DNA of 64,000 bases from Amblyomma americanum (Eukaryota; Arthropoda; Arachnida; Ixodida; Ixodidae). Position numbers and translations under genes: made by a program. Below are positions 33,240 to 49,511 of this stretch, in pieces; the first letter of the stretch is position 1; every line of letters starts with the position of its first letter. The DNA lies in contig NC_135505.1 of the NCBI RefSeq assembly GCF_052857255.1, forward strand, positions 137,340,779 to 137,404,778. The letters run 5' to 3'. The notes beneath the pieces are model-generated. The model saw nothing but the letters and a program-made list of their open reading frames with translations. It did no database searches and was not told the origin of the DNA.

Positions 33240-36200
33240 TGGGACCCCCCCGTTATAAGCGTACGTGCCGCGGTGAAATTTTAACCGAGGCCTTCCTTAC
33301 CCGGGAGAGTAGTCGATGAAAATGCCCCGGGATTTACGGATCATATAGAAAGTAACGCTCTAGTGTCAGCTGGTGGATGTCTGCGCGTGTTAAAGAACGA
33401 AACACACTGACCAAAAGCGGCTTAGCATCGTCACTAATCTATAAGTGTCGCTCTATTATTACCTTGATGTCCATTGTAATTTAAATCGAGACTTTGCAAT
33501 TGCATTTTTTTTAAAAGAGGATAACGCTCCTTACCTGATATCAGTCATGCTAAATCAATAAGAACGCTTTTAGGTTACTGAGATAAGGTCCTGTTTGTGT
33601 TTATTTATGGTTAGCTCGGCATTTTCCAGAGAAAATCCTTCAGAACTCTTTGAATTGTATAGATACTGCTCGATTTATGCTTGCTAATGGCTAACTTTTC
33701 AATATGAAGATAAAATTTCAACGAGGGCGTTTAGGTGATTGAGAAAACGATCCGTTTATCCATTAGAGTATAATAAATATATTTGAAATAGCGATCAACC
33801 CGATATTTTTTTTGACACGTTAAGGTGTGGTGAAAGTACGCATGCAGTAAACGAAAAATATTCTGTAGCAATGACATAGTGAAAGCTATGTTCCTGAACA
33901 TCGGTACATACGTCGCACAGAAGATGTAGTCACAAGAAAATTTAAACTTTTCTGAACCAGTTTTTATAATCTAAATAAATTCCTGCTTTTTCTCTTTACA
34001 TTTTTCTGCCTTTTTTCTCAGAAAAGGCCTGAGGGAAAACTTGCTCCGTGAAAAGAAAGAAAAAGTTCTAGAAAATGTAGTTTTTATTCTAGGCCTGCAA
34101 TTCCGAAAGCAGTTCTTTAACACATACGTGCCTTCCCGCACTGCAAATTTTAACGCTGTGTTTTTGCCATTTCTGATAAAAGTTACGAATGTATGAAACT
34201 AAATTTGTTTCAATTGTTGAAACTTTTTTGTAAAGGCTGAACATTTTTTTTTTGCACGAAAAGCTTCTGTACATTACTCCTGTTAAAGCTTTTCCGCGTA
34301 ACCTAGACCATACCATTGCTATGGAATATTTTCTTAAACTACTTGTAAAGTCTAACCACACCTTAGCTCTAAAAGTGGCCCTTTTCGGGCTACGCGATGG
34401 CCTTTGGTGTACGATGCCATGACAGAAAACTCCCGCATTGTTATGCTTGCCAAGGATGGCGTTATTTTTGGGTGGAGCAGATGCCACGGAAGACATGCGA
34501 GTTTGCAGCTGGAACGGCCATGCAGTCCCTTTATTGAGGCCGAGGAGAAGTCGTGTGACGACTAAGGAACTACATAGCATAACGTTGAACACTAAGGAGC
34601 CGGCTTTCGCTTATTATAGCCCTGTATACATAGGCAGGGAACCGCCATTACCACTGAGAAGCTAGTCTCCCGAGCAACCTATAAAGACCTCAAAGTCGGC
34701 CTTCATCAGCTGCCAGGGTGGATGCATTTTAATGAAAGATGAATGAAAACAGTAACGAACGGACGGACCACATTAAAGACGAGCGCACTTCAAAGTCTTT
34801 CCCTTGTTTTGCTACTTTTTCTTCTCTTGCCGTTCGCTTGCTCCGAGCCGCACAATTAAAGGTCGATTAAGGCTGCCTCATTATTCATCAATGCTGCCTG
34901 CACTGCGCGACTTTCAGAACCTTAATTTTACTGTGATGACAGATGTATAGGGTCAGACTCAAAATAAGTAAATAGCTGTAGCTACTCGCTTTATCGGTGA
35001 ACTCGCGTTTTTAAATGTGTCCTCTCCGCATATAAAACGCTTTACGTGCCATTGTCACAGTAGAGCAGTTAAAAATTCCTGTTTATCTGACTCGCGTGTT
35101 CGTGTCAGAGCTAATTACTTTAACGGGTGTCTCTGCATAATCAGTAGTTTTCGCAATTATAAACGCCACGCATTTTCTTAGAGACCCTTAATTATCTGAC
35201 TCTGGGTAACGTTATGTTTCTCGAGCGCTTCAACGCATTCGTTACAAAGGAAAACCACGTTTCTCTAGCTCATTTATGTTTTATTCACCCTCATCCGTGA
35301 TGTCAGCGTAGAAACCGCGATGAGTGAGTTTCGGGTTGCTTTCGTTACAATGCAAACCTTCCGCTTAGGTTGGATGCACCCTGTTGGCGTGCTGTTACCA
35401 TCAGCGCACGATGTTGCTAAAGTCTACTCAACCCAACGTGAGTACAATGAAATGTGATTTATTACAAATATCAGAGACGTAATTTACCTGCTTCGTTTTA
35501 TATATACACCAGATATATATCGATATGTATATATAAAGGTCGATGTATTGTTCGTCATACCCTGTTCTCCACCTGAGAGCTGTTGCACTACCCAAGCCCT
35601 TCTTTTGCATATTTCTTGTAGGAACAAGTGAGACCTGTGTAGCGCGGCCTAGAGCTTACTGGTCATAGCGGTTAATGCGGAGTTCTAAATCGTCCCTAAA
35701 ATTCGCATTACCTTATCGCTGCACCACCCCGCCCCCTTTCTCCTCGAATAGAAATATAACTTATATTGGCTGCACACATGAAAGTAACATGAAGGACAGA
35801 TTAAAGCTGGCTTTTGTCGATTGATTAGCGCGTCGCAATGGCAACTATAAGGGCTATTTTCACTGGAGATTCGATAGCCTGTAAAGACAAAAAAAGTAAA
35901 ATAAAAGTATTGCCGCTGTAGGTAGTTTTCACAATAATTTGCAGTGACGTAAAGTGATTTTTCTTTATGAATATCCGAAGCTATACTACACTGTTACGCA
36001 CTTCCAGACGGTAATCACGGAGCCCATTCTTCTCTCCATGTCATCATACGCCGTCTGTTTGAATCGGACGCCAGAAAAAAAAAGGGTGCCTTTTTCGACT
36101 GCAAGTCTGTCAGCCGTAAACACGCCTTTTTTTGCCAGACGGACGCCGACGCAGTAACCAAAAGCCAAGCTGTTGAATTCTGCAAAACAAGTATTGGATG

Positions 36201-39200
36201 GAGTCTTCCATCAAGTTTTGAGAAAATCAGGAAACCAAGGCAGCCTTAGAGGCAATGGGGTTTGCCCAGCGCGTTATTTACGAATTAAATGAAGTCACTG
36301 AAAAAGTTTTCGAAAAATTGTTTATTTGGCATTCAGATTGCACGTGTTATGGAACAACAATGCTATAAATACAGAGTGCTTTGAAAACAAGCTGCATTCA
36401 CAATAAGCTTCAGATGATTTCAAGCTGATATAGCAATATATACCAGAGAGATACCCCAAAGACGTGCCATGTTTTTGCAGTTGCATTAAAAAACGTCGCT
36501 CCTGCTTTGATTTACTAAATTCTGCGAAAGTGTGTTCAGAAGTATAAGATTGCTAAAAATCCTGTGCGAAACAGGATGACGCGTGATTTAACAGCGACTA
36601 GCAGTTTTAGTACAGCCACCTTGTTCAGACATCATCCTCGACCACTTAACAGGCCTACAGTACATACAGGCTTACGTGCAGGAAACAGTCAGGTTTTGGC
36701 ATTCTGCCTACGTGCGCCAACGCATGTACAACAGGATAACAAACAGGAAGCGTACAGTGTATGCAGTGGAGCAATGCACTGCCATAGCAGGACAAAGTTC
36801 ACTGCATGACGCAAAACAGACAGCGAATGCCTGCTGCAACAAAATGCAAGCAGCCAGGCCACATCACAGCATAGGATCTTATTTGGACGGTGCAAAAAGC
36901 AACAGCTTAGGTAGTTTTGAGATCTCGCATAAGTATATCGCGTGCTTAACCATGCACAGAATGGATCTCTTACGTGAACAAATGCAGCACAAATAAAATT
37001 CCACCGACGCTAGCACAAGAATTATGCTTTGTTCGACGGACTCTAAACATCCCCGCTATGATCACCTAGCTGCGACTTATTGTGACCACTATTCGTCGCC
37101 AAATTCGCCGCGCTATTCAAATATCATGCCAGATTATAAATTTTCTGCCTTGGTGGTTATGCAGTCCTATTTGTGCTGGATTTTTCCACGATTGTATTTT
37201 CTCTTCCTATGCCGAGATACCTGACATAAGGCACGCAAAAGCTTCCCAATGTTGTGGATCGAGCTTTGTAATAAAAGTGCGGCTGACCACCTTTAAGGTC
37301 AGCAATAAGCAGGTGCCCGATGGCGATGCAATAAAGCAGTTAGGACGGTACGCCACTTAATAACGATGACTCCTACGCGTCTGCCGGCACGAAGTGTTCA
37401 ACCTTCGCTTTGTAGCGATATCTCACCGCAGCATAACATACTGTGCATGTATTATGAAATCATGTCTTAAACAGAGCATTAAAGCGTAAATTGGTGCACT
37501 AGCACAACATGTTCACTAAGGAATGCATGGGTGCAATAAATAATGCCCTTTAAAACACTGTCGGTTGGTAGTCTTGTTAAAATTGTCATTGGGGTCCTCA
37601 GGACTAAATACACACAGTGTGTCCCGTATGGTTAAGTATAAATAAAAGGCTACGTATTTGCCCTTGAGAATGTTTTTTACGATAGAAATCTTCTGACACT
37701 ATTATGCGATAACTGTATTACTGATGTGCGAACTCCTTATTCTAGGATGCACTATAATGCCCATTCGGTAGGTGGCACCTGTAGAAAGTGTACAAGTGAC
37801 ATCTGTGAGAATAGCAGCCCCCATTCATTCAACTCATGACTTAAATACATACAGATTACATTTTATGGTAACGTTGCATGCGGCCTACAGCTGTCATTCG
37901 AGAAGCCTATATTTTATGGCATATACTAATCTCTTTAGCCTTCAGGAATGCTAGCTAGCACGATGATGCAATTTCGCGCGAAGAGATGATTTGCTGCTTT
38001 CGAAAATTCTCACACCTAATTACGCCTCCACAGCGTTCGCACATGATGCTTGAACACTTAGCGAACGCTCAGTAAGTATGACAGAAACTAGATTACCTCC
38101 GTAAGATTGTGTAAAGATACGTTTGGAAATAAAATCGCTTGTGTGCAGCAATATTGCTTCATTAAATAACCAGGTGGGTGTGACAAACAACAACGTGAAG
38201 TGCTTCGCCAAAACAAAGGCACTTGGACAAACATGCTGCAACAATAAAATGTGCTCTTGCTCACAGACGGACTTAGCACAGCAAAGGTTAACACGGATAA
38301 ATATCAGGCAACAGCGACAGAGACTCTATCCCATTAGATCAATAGCACTCAGAGAACAATGACCGGATGAAAACAATCCAAGGTAAATTTCCACCAACGC
38401 TTCTTTCAGCTCTATGGCAGTGAGCTGTGAAGCGGCCATGTAATGCCTTTAGAATATTTCTCTCCAGGGTAGTTAAAAAGATATTAGAAATGTGCACAGA
38501 CCACTTAACTGTGTATATAATTGCAACGCTCAATAACAGCACTTATAACTTCAATAAATACACTGATCCTCAATCTTCGGTCTTAAAAACATGGGCAACG
38601 TTTACATCATGCGGTACAGAACAAACCGTGTCAGTGTAGGTAATTTTCCATGCTTCATGTTTGACGGCGTCATATAAGGAAGCTCAGTGTGACTGGTGGA
38701 CCAAGATGTGAGACTCTTCGTCTTCTTATTGTTCTTTACTAATTATAGATAGTATGCTTATTCGGCAATCATTTATATCAACTGAAGAGATGAATTATTT
38801 TCTGATGCAATATATTTTGTCTGTTATTGATTTCTTTTCTTTCTTCGCGGTTTGCTAATGGCTTTGAAGACGCACGTTACAGAAAACCCCATTATGCAGA
38901 CGGCAACTTCTTTTTGTGTAAAACATGACACAGTTGTACAGTTAGCGAACGCATCCGTAAAAGCCCCTGGCCAGCCTGATTCGATCGTTTGTTGTGCACA
39001 CAATGCTCATTTTAGTCACACAATGATGACAGTATAAGAATTTTACAAGCTGAAATTGTTAACTTCTTTTAAGTACCGCTGCTTTTGATAGTGGTAGCCG
39101 CTTCATAATTAAGTGCCCGAAGACTGTTGTACTCATATATAAACATTCCACATTTATCTTAGGTCTTCGGACCTTCCAATTTATCTCAGTAGATACAGGT

Positions 39201-40960
39201 GCCGCTCTCCAACGTTTCAAATATATTCACTTCTTCAATCAGGTTAGATAACTTGCGCACTACACTCCCTTCCAGCACAATCTGCACGTCTTCCATTTTG
39301 AGCGCCAACATGTTAGTAAATCACATAATCAGTATAGTTTGAAGACACATACTGTTATGACGTCAAATTTAAACTTTCGAGGAGGGAAGCTCAACCTAGA
39401 GATGATGAAAAAAGCAAATGACGTCAGTGGATGCTGCACATGCCAAATCTCTTTCCAGTCAGTCACACTAAAGCCCCAATTACGAAACCACATTTTTAGC
39501 ACTCGGCTTTTCTAGGCGTCACGTCATGCAAGAGGTCTGCCCTATTTGTCTACATATTACGCTTGCGCGTGCTACGCTCGCGGTTTTAAAAGCACTTTTG
39601 CACCAGAGAGAGCCAGGCGTGTTTGTAATCTCGCAATTGCATGCAATACACTTCCACTCGTCACGTCGCCTTGCATGTTCCTGCAATAGTAATCCCACTT
39701 TTCATAGAGAGCCTCATTCGAACACGACAAACTTAGTCCAGTAAGCTTTGGTTCGCGACCTCAAAATGCAGCAGTACATCAGGTAACAAGTTAAACGTAC
39801 ATTTTACGTACATTTTGTTTTGGCTGCTAACGTTCAGCTATGGCAAAACTATGTACGATAAGGTACAGCCATTATCCACAGAACTCGCTATTTAGCTTTG
39901 TACTGGAGCACTTAAAGCATCCTTACAGCTTAAAGCTCTCGGTACCTCGAGAGTGAACAGACCCCTCATTTACACGCCTGAAAAACATTGAAACCCAAAC
40001 ACAATCATCGCCAATCTACATCCTCACTGTACCATGATCTTGATACACTTCGCATTGAGGATCTAGTCAAATTCAACATTGCAGCATTTGGATATCACGT
40101 CATCATTTCTCGCAACCTCCTGCAGTTTATTCATATCAAAGGCATTACTAAAACCAATTTTACACGCTTTTTGCTTCATGAAAACTTTTACTTCCCAACA
40201 TTCGCACTAACTTTGGCATTCAAACAGTTGGCTTTTCTTTCATGAAACCTTATAATTCTTTACCGCGTGATATCAAACTAGCATCGCATATCATGGCATT
40301 TAAACTCCAACAAGCATATTGTGCACTCCCTCTAGCACAGTTACGTTAACGTTACGTTACGTTACTGTTACGTTACGTTACGTTAGCACTGTTAGCATTA
40401 CGTTGTGTTAATAGTCCAAATATTTTTGGTTGTTTCACTTGGTGCTACATTGCTTATTGTTTTTGCTAACAAGTGTTATAAGAGGTTCCCTTATCAACAG
40501 TAGCAACACCCTGGGATGTCTTTCTGTAGTAGAATATGTATTTATATTGTTCCGCGTATTTTTAAAATAACTTCAAAATTAAAAGGCTTCCTTAAGTGCC
40601 CTATCCCAAAACTCGACGGTGGACCCTATGGTCCGGACTCTTCACAAAAGACTGTACTTCTTGAGTGACTGCTCTCAAGCCCACCGTGGCCGCCATTTTC
40701 GAGTGTCAGTTGCTATAACAAAACTCCCCGCCCACCACCCCATCTTAAGGTCGTCTCCCTCGCATGTAACGACGTCAGCACATATAACAACGCCATATTA
40801 ATTGACGCAGGTCCTATTACATATTTATCAAATTCCTTAAACAGGGCCATGACCTTTAAACATGCACGACCTCGGTGACCATCCTCAATGACACAGGCGT
40901 CCTTCACAGCTGACGCTAAAACTCGTCTCACAAAACAAGAACGCACATTGAACCTTTTCA
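33240..40960. other. Long AT-rich stretch without supportable genes
   Basis: No ORF here shows homology-like features, splice-consistent neighbours or domain patterns. The largest, 34592-34089 minus (167 codons), has no recognisable motif. A (GTTAC)n-like repeat lies at 40343-40386. Confidence 0.55.
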
Positions 40961-41181
40961 TATTTCTCACTCAATGACACCTTTGGGACAACTAGCACAG
41001 CGCTTGCAATCTTTTGCCCTAAGTAGCCGCGCACTTAGACCTTTCTTGGTGCAGCCGGTTAACAAGGAAAACAGCGCGAAACCAAAGCAGAGGTGAAGCC
41101 TAGAAAAGCCGTTTCGGTCCAATCCACCGCCAATCTCCGTCCTCACTGCAGACCACTCTATCCACGAGGTCCAGCAGCTCT

Positions 41182-43247
<2,066 letters not shown>

Positions 43248-43330
43248 GGCGTCCCTTATGGTCTTCTCAGCGCGCTCTATTCCACAGTCTGGGTAGAGAG
43301 AGAGAGAGGAGGAAAACCCTAAACAACAAG

Positions 43331-43445
43331 CCTATCTGGGCATATCCTCCTGAAGTACTGCAGGAGTAAAACTGTACCACAGAAACCCCAAAGAGCAAGT
43401 CTATATGAGCATGTCCTCCTGAAGTACTCCAGGAGTTAACCTCCA
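43331..43445. repeat. 70-bp direct repeat upstream of sHSP
   Basis: CTATCTGGGCATATCCTCCT and CTATATGAGCATGTCCTCCT start two units 70 bp apart. Both contain GAAGTACT and AGGAGT. Confidence 0.8.
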
Positions 43446-45633
43446 CGACTCCTGATGACTTCTCAAGAGTCTCCTCCCGCGGTTTCATTCCTGACGTACA
43501 CGCTTTAAATCCCTGGATCCCAGTCCGAGCGGTGACAGAATTCGAGATGCCACAAGAACCATTACGGGTCGACGGTTTTTGATGTGGTAGAAACGGTATG
43601 CTGGACTCATCGTGGCCATGCTAGGATTACCAGATCATGGGCCACTAGTTAACCCTGCATATTCGAATAGAACATGATATAAATGACCTGCGATAAATAG
43701 TCACGTAAAGGCAGCTTGAAGCATAGGTCGATGCTCCGAGTCAATACTGGCCAGAGGTAGAGAGAGAAACATCTTATTAGGCGACAAAAAGGCGCCATTT
43801 ATGTCTTCCTCGGCCACCAGTTGAAAGAAAGAAAATTGACGAATAAAAACAAACATTATTTGTTTTTCTTCACCTAAAACAGTAAAGGCACATTGGCGAC
43901 GTACTTCCATAAACAACTTTCCTGCGGTTATCGTAATATTTTTTTCCGTTGAATTGAAAAATATCGCGAATAACAATCGACTCTTCGGTCTGCAATCGAA
44001 GCGCTTTGGTGTAGTGCCAAACTCAACATGCACTCACTGCGGCTTCTCTTCCGTGCTTAGTTACCTGCCTAGTCTCTAGCACTTGGTGCGCCGGATGAAC
44101 AAAAGGGGCATTGTAGTTGGGTAATTAGAGGAAGATGAGTAATGAGCTAGCTAAGGAATTGCCAGCCCCGCGCCACATACTGAACAGCGTACCTCCGATC
44201 ACGCTGATGAGCCTCCTGAGTTATAGTGCCTCCTCGGAAGTAGCATATGTAAAACATTCACTCACAGCCGATAGTGAAGGTAACAGATTCCGATCCCTCG
44301 ATTTACACACCATGAACTTCTAGCCGCTGACTTACGAGAAATGGTCAGCAACCAAGTAGGGTACACAACCATGAACATCAATTGAGAGACACTGTACACA
44401 TGGAAAAGAAACAGATGTACTACTGGTAGGGAAATGCAAGTGCCTCGGTGCCGGCCGTCTTTTTTAGGGCCAGGGCGCCGTGTGCTTTATTTATCAGAAT
44501 TATAAAGACAAAGCACACGGATTTAAACAGGTGGGGACTTTGACCCCAGCTTGAGTATACGAAAAGTACCTAGTGCCGTGGCGCTGCTTGGCCACAGATG
44601 CCCTTGCACCATAAAAGCCCATAATCATAGTCATACGGACAAAGGAAACGTGCAAATTAATACGAACTCCGCATGACGTCATTAACACAATAGGAAACCA
44701 TGCGGAAACCATGCGGAAAACGTATGCAAATCATACAGATCTCTATATATTTTTCTCCGGCTTATCAGCTGCATATTCGCACAATTAAATTTGCATCTTT
44801 CACTTGGAACATTTCAGTAGGCATTAGTATTGCTACCGCTGGGACACAGCTACCTCCTTCATACAATTCGACTCACCAGCCTGCAAGGCATATGCACTCG
44901 TAGCGTGAATATAAGAAGGCACAGTTTAGTTCTGCCCTTCAAGAAAAGCAATTCTTTCCGGGCATGGTACGCTCAATGCGCCTGAAACGGATACTAAAGA
45001 ATGCCTTTGTTCCGCGGCGCATGCGAGTCGAAAGACCTCTCTTTCGTTCAGGCCTATAGCCTTGAACGAATGAATGACACGTGCGCCCTGCCTCCCGCAT
45101 CCAGCACTTCAGCGAACTTCCCGAAATTCTCTAGAAAACAACGACGCGATCTTGTTTTTCCAACGGTAGACACGAAAACACAGACCCGGACAAGGGTGTG
45201 CAGGCACGCATTGTTGGCGATGCGAACGAACCAACGAAGGAAGGAAGGAAGGAAAGAAAGGTAGGATGCCATAAGAACAAGAGCTGAGCGTTGTACTTAC
45301 ACGGCTGAGTGACTGGCGAAGCGAATAAAGCACCCCACCGGGCTTCAGCGTAAACAGACAAGCCGAGCCGTACTACGCGCCAACGGAAGCTGAGATTTCG
45401 AAGCACCCACGCTTTTTTAGCCTCCGAACGAGAAGCGATGGAGGCAAGAAAGAAAAAAAGAAGAAAGTAAAAGGAACGACAGACAACGCGGCGAAGCGGG
45501 TTCGCCTCTAAAGAAAGAGGTATGAGGAAACGACGGTGGCAGACGTCTTGGAAAAACGAGGAAGACAGGCTGCAGCGGCAGAAGCAGCAGCGCTCGCAAA
45601 CACGGAACAGAACCGAGACGGTAGACGACGCCC

Positions 45634-45680
45634 AGGGGGGGAAGGGGGGGGGGGGGGTGGAGGGGAGGGGGAGGGGGAAG
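45634..45680 (+). repeat. G-run tract
   Basis: Several runs of 4 to 14 guanines in about 45 bp, a candidate G-quadruplex. It lies in a GA-rich stretch (45230-45700) with no supportable gene. Confidence 0.85.
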
Positions 45681-46204
45681 CGGCACGTGCACCAATAGGA
45701 AAAAGAAGAAGACAAAAAGGAATAACGCATGCTGCCCGGCAGTGTCGTGTCGTGCTCGATCGCACCTGGCGGTGGAGGCGCCGGTTGTAAGTGGGTTTGG
45801 TGCATAGGACGTCAGGGGATGCAGCGATTCTCGTTCCAGAAACGAATGAGAGGGACGTTCAAATAAAGATGGCGTAGGAGCGACGTACACGGAGGCAGAG
45901 TTTCGGTGTACTCCGATGTTGTGGGAGACATACAATCTGAAGTAGGTTACTGATTACGGGATAGTTAGTTAGTTATTCTTTCTAGGCCCAGATGGCTCGA
46001 CTGCGCCGTGGAGACTGTTCGCTATAATTATGGATCGCTGGAAGTAGGCTGCAAACTTCTGTTTTTGGCCGTCTGTGAGGGGTGGCGTACGGTACACCCT
46101 TTACCACCACTGGCGCAAGACGTGGGTTGTGTGCGTCCGTCGTAACAATTATTAGCTAATTTTGAATTAACCAAGGTGGAGGTGCGGGCTAGTTGGTTGT
46201 TAGT

Positions 46205-46880
46205 GCTTCTCAAAAGAGCGCAAAAGACGCAGACGAAGACAGATGTGGACACATGTGGGGCTGATCTTTAACTACGTTTATTGCAGAAACTTACGTGTAT
46301 GTATACAGGGCTTAATATTCGACAAATAAAAACAGGTACAATCCGCAAGCAAGAAAACTGATGCTAATCGTCTTTTGCACGCCTTGCCAAGCACGCAGTT
46401 TCCTTCCCTGATAATGCAAGGGAAGGTTGTGCTGCGGTACAGGTCCCCCAGAGAGCTACGGTACTTTGCGCTTCAGTGATTGACATATGAAAAGAACACG
46501 AAAATAATGTGACTAAATCTAAGGACCGTAGCCTGCCGCTTCACTGGTCACAATGCACAAAAAGACGCAAAAAATAGTACGACCCTAAGTTCAATACGTA
46601 CCGAAACTACAAAAGAAGCAAGGACCTAACTACTAGGGAAATCACTGAAGCACAAAAGGTCATACCTCTGGGTGACCTCTGCGTCAGCATTCCTTCCCGT
46701 AAGTTACCAGGCAAGGAACTTGCATACTTGGTAAGGCGTGCAAAAGGAATTCAGCAAAGTGAGTTTTCTTGTTTGCGCATTGTTCCTCTTTTCCACTCGT
46801 CTGGGGTAAACCTAGTTAAAAGTCAACGCCACGTGTGTCCTCATCTGTCTTCGTATGCGTCTTTTTCGCTGTTCTAAGGA
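46205..46880. mobile_element. Foldback element, about 680 bp
   Basis: The outer arms 46205-46260 and 46828-46880 are inverted copies sharing GACGAAGACAGATG and ACACATGTGG-like sequence. An inner pair (TTTTGCACGCCTTGCCAAG near 46373 and its complement near 46725) adds a second stem. Confidence 0.75.
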
Positions 46881-46930
46881 GAATTTTAAACTGCCTCATG
46901 TCCCTGTTCCACCATTCGAAGCAATGCCTG

Positions 46931-47246
46931 AACCCGCCGCGGTGGCTCAGTGGTTAGGGCGCTCGACTACTGATCCGGAGTTCCCGGGTTCGAACCCGAC
47001 CGCGGCGGCTGCGTTTTTATGGAGGAAAAACGCTAAGGCGCCCGTGTGCTGTGAGATGTCAGTGCACGTTAAAGATCCCCAGGTGGTCGAAATTATTCCG
47101 GAGCCCTCCACTACGGCACCTAATTCTTCCTTTCTTCTTTCACTCCCTCTCTTATCCCTTCCCTTACGGCGCGGTTCAGGTGTCCAACGATATATGAGAC
47201 AGATACTGCGCCATTTCCTTTCCCCAAAAAACCAATTATTATTATT
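46931..47246 (+). mobile_element. Full-length Ruka-type tRNA SINE with target-site duplications
   Basis: Flanked by perfect 12-bp direct repeats AAGCAATGCCTG (46919-46930 and 47247-47258). The tRNA-like head has A box TGGCTCAGTGGTTAGG and B box GGTTCGAACCC. The body is followed by a 3' segment and a short (ATT)n tail. Other copies in the window can be measured against this one. Confidence 0.95.
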
Positions 47247-47659
47247 AAGCAATGCCTGCGAAAAATTGGACATTTGCGGATTGTTTCGTTGCCTATTGCC
47301 GCAATTTAAAGATATTCAGCGCCAGTCAAGTGTTGCGCCTAACAGGTAAAAGTAACCGGTGGGTAAGTGAAACAAGCAATAATAATTAAACAGTAACTGC
47401 AGACGGACAACAATATGAGTAACGTATAACGCAAGGAGTAACGAGTAATGGCGGAGGGCGGGTTGGCATGAGAAACGGGCAATAGTGACGTGCAAGTGAC
47501 GAGTGAAACATTCAAGAGTTATGGTGCAGAACGGATAACGTAATACATAGTCAACGTGAATTTTTTTTCTTTAAAGAAATAAACTCATTTATCCAGGCCT
47601 CAGAACAATTCCACAACCACGTAGCAGGAGTGACAGCTAGATATAACCAAGATATTTCG

Positions 47660-47725
47660 ACCACATGGGGATCTTTAACGTGCACTGACATCGCGCAGCA
47701 CACGGGCGCCTTGGACGCAAAACGC
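47660..47725 (-). mobile_element. Ruka SINE fragment, inverted
   Basis: GGGGATCTTTAACGTGCACT is the reverse of the SINE body. It forms an inverted repeat with the plus-strand copy that follows. Confidence 0.85.
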
Positions 47726-48054
<329 letters not shown>

Positions 48055-49470
48055 GAAATAACAGTCTTCTAGGTGAGTTAAACCAACTTAGTGCTGTTGG
48101 GAGTCGTGTGGCCTAGTCTGCAGCATTATTTTTCCTTCTGCAAGGTTAGTTAATTATTAGAGAGTAAATAGTCAACTTCCCAAATTCAAAATTTAGGTGA
48201 GTAGCCATTAATTATGAACGGAAGTTGCAGATCGAAAAAAATACTGCAGACTTAAGCCACGCGTCTACTAATCGCACTCAAATCGGTGCTGTTAGGGGCG
48301 CTCAGATGGGTACCTATATAAAAGCCGTCTTTTTTTTTAAACACTTGGTAAAGTTTAGCTGAGACACCCGGCATATAACTGTGCATAAACATGTAACACT
48401 GGATGGAAATGAAATGCTTCATTTAAACTTTAGCATCCACACGTACGCATGTTCATGTGCCTGCGTAAGTTTCCGACAAGCACGTGTCTGCCCTGTTTGA
48501 CGTTCCAAAAGAATAGCCTAAGGCACCGATCCAGAAGTATGTCAGCTTGCCATGCAGTGCATTGAACATTACGTCACTATACTCACTGTTTCGTAAGAAT
48601 GACATCATGACGCAGCCCGCGGTGATAGCAGTGTTGCAAGCAGAATTGACTAAGTATTATCACGAATTCCAGTTTGCAATTATATGCAGTAAGGAAGCGC
48701 TTGGCAGGTGCGTCTGTAATCGTGAAAATGCTCCTTGAATGCCAACAGGTTTTCAGCGGAGCTGTTTTGGCATACAGGGCACAGCCGGCAAACACGTCGG
48801 CGAAATAATGCAGCGGACAGCAGAAAGCAAACATGTCAAACCGCGAGGCCAGAACCAGTCCTGAAGATGGAAAAGCTTTTTTTCGAGTGCGCGCAAGCAT
48901 GCGTGAATAAAAAGAATTATAATCAAAGCAGCAAAACACGGAAGCAGGAAGCACTCGGCAGCCGACCTTTAGCGAGTTAAAAAAAAAGAGAGAGAATTGA
49001 GCGGAACTAAAATGCGAGCGCAACTTCGTCGTAACCGAACGCCGCGTGGAAGGGCGGATGCGATCAGCACCGTAGGATACGCACGACCAGGGCTCGTTTT
49101 ATTGTTCCTTTTGGCGCCAACTTTCTTTTTGGATGAGTCTGGTCGTCCCCGACTCGATTCACGGTCAGGCGTGAATCTGGGGAAGGGCTGCCGCTGCTGC
49201 TGCCCTTTGCGTAAGACACCGTGCACGATTTTCCGGGCCGCGGCTACGCCCAGCACACCCGACGGGCTCACGTTCTTCGAACCAAAAGTGCCTCTCCCGG
49301 AAGAGAAGGATGTGGGAGGGGCAGCCGAACCAACCTCACGTATTTCTGAAGCGAGCAAGTGAAAAGATAAGCAGCAAATAGCCGAGGCAAAAAGACCGGT
49401 ACACGCAAGGAATGCTGGGTGAACAGCTGCTGCATCGAATGCCCAGACAAGACCAATGAATTCTGCTGTT

Positions 49471-49471
<1 letters not shown>

Positions 49472-49510
<39 letters not shown>

Positions 49511-49511
49511 A
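49472..49511 (+). repeat. (GTT)n microsatellite
   Basis: About 13 units. It lies in an otherwise gene-free stretch (48060-50160). Confidence 0.95.

Noticed and set aside
34089..34592. 167-codon minus-strand frame
   Set aside because: No recognisable motif, signal peptide or splice partner; kept only as a mention in the gene-free stretch.
40343..40386. Telomere-like GTTAC repeat
   Set aside because: The unit is not the arthropod TTAGG repeat, the tract is about 45 bp and lies inside ordinary sequence.
45131..45935. Long Pro/Ser/Phe-rich minus-strand frames
   Set aside because: They arise from GA/CT-rich low-complexity DNA; several overlapping frames are equally open and none has motifs.
46933..47007. 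tRNA gene
   Set aside because: It is the tRNA-like head of a SINE: body, tail and target duplications follow directly.
46855..47349. 164-codon open frame
   Set aside because: Most of it is the Ruka SINE read as protein.
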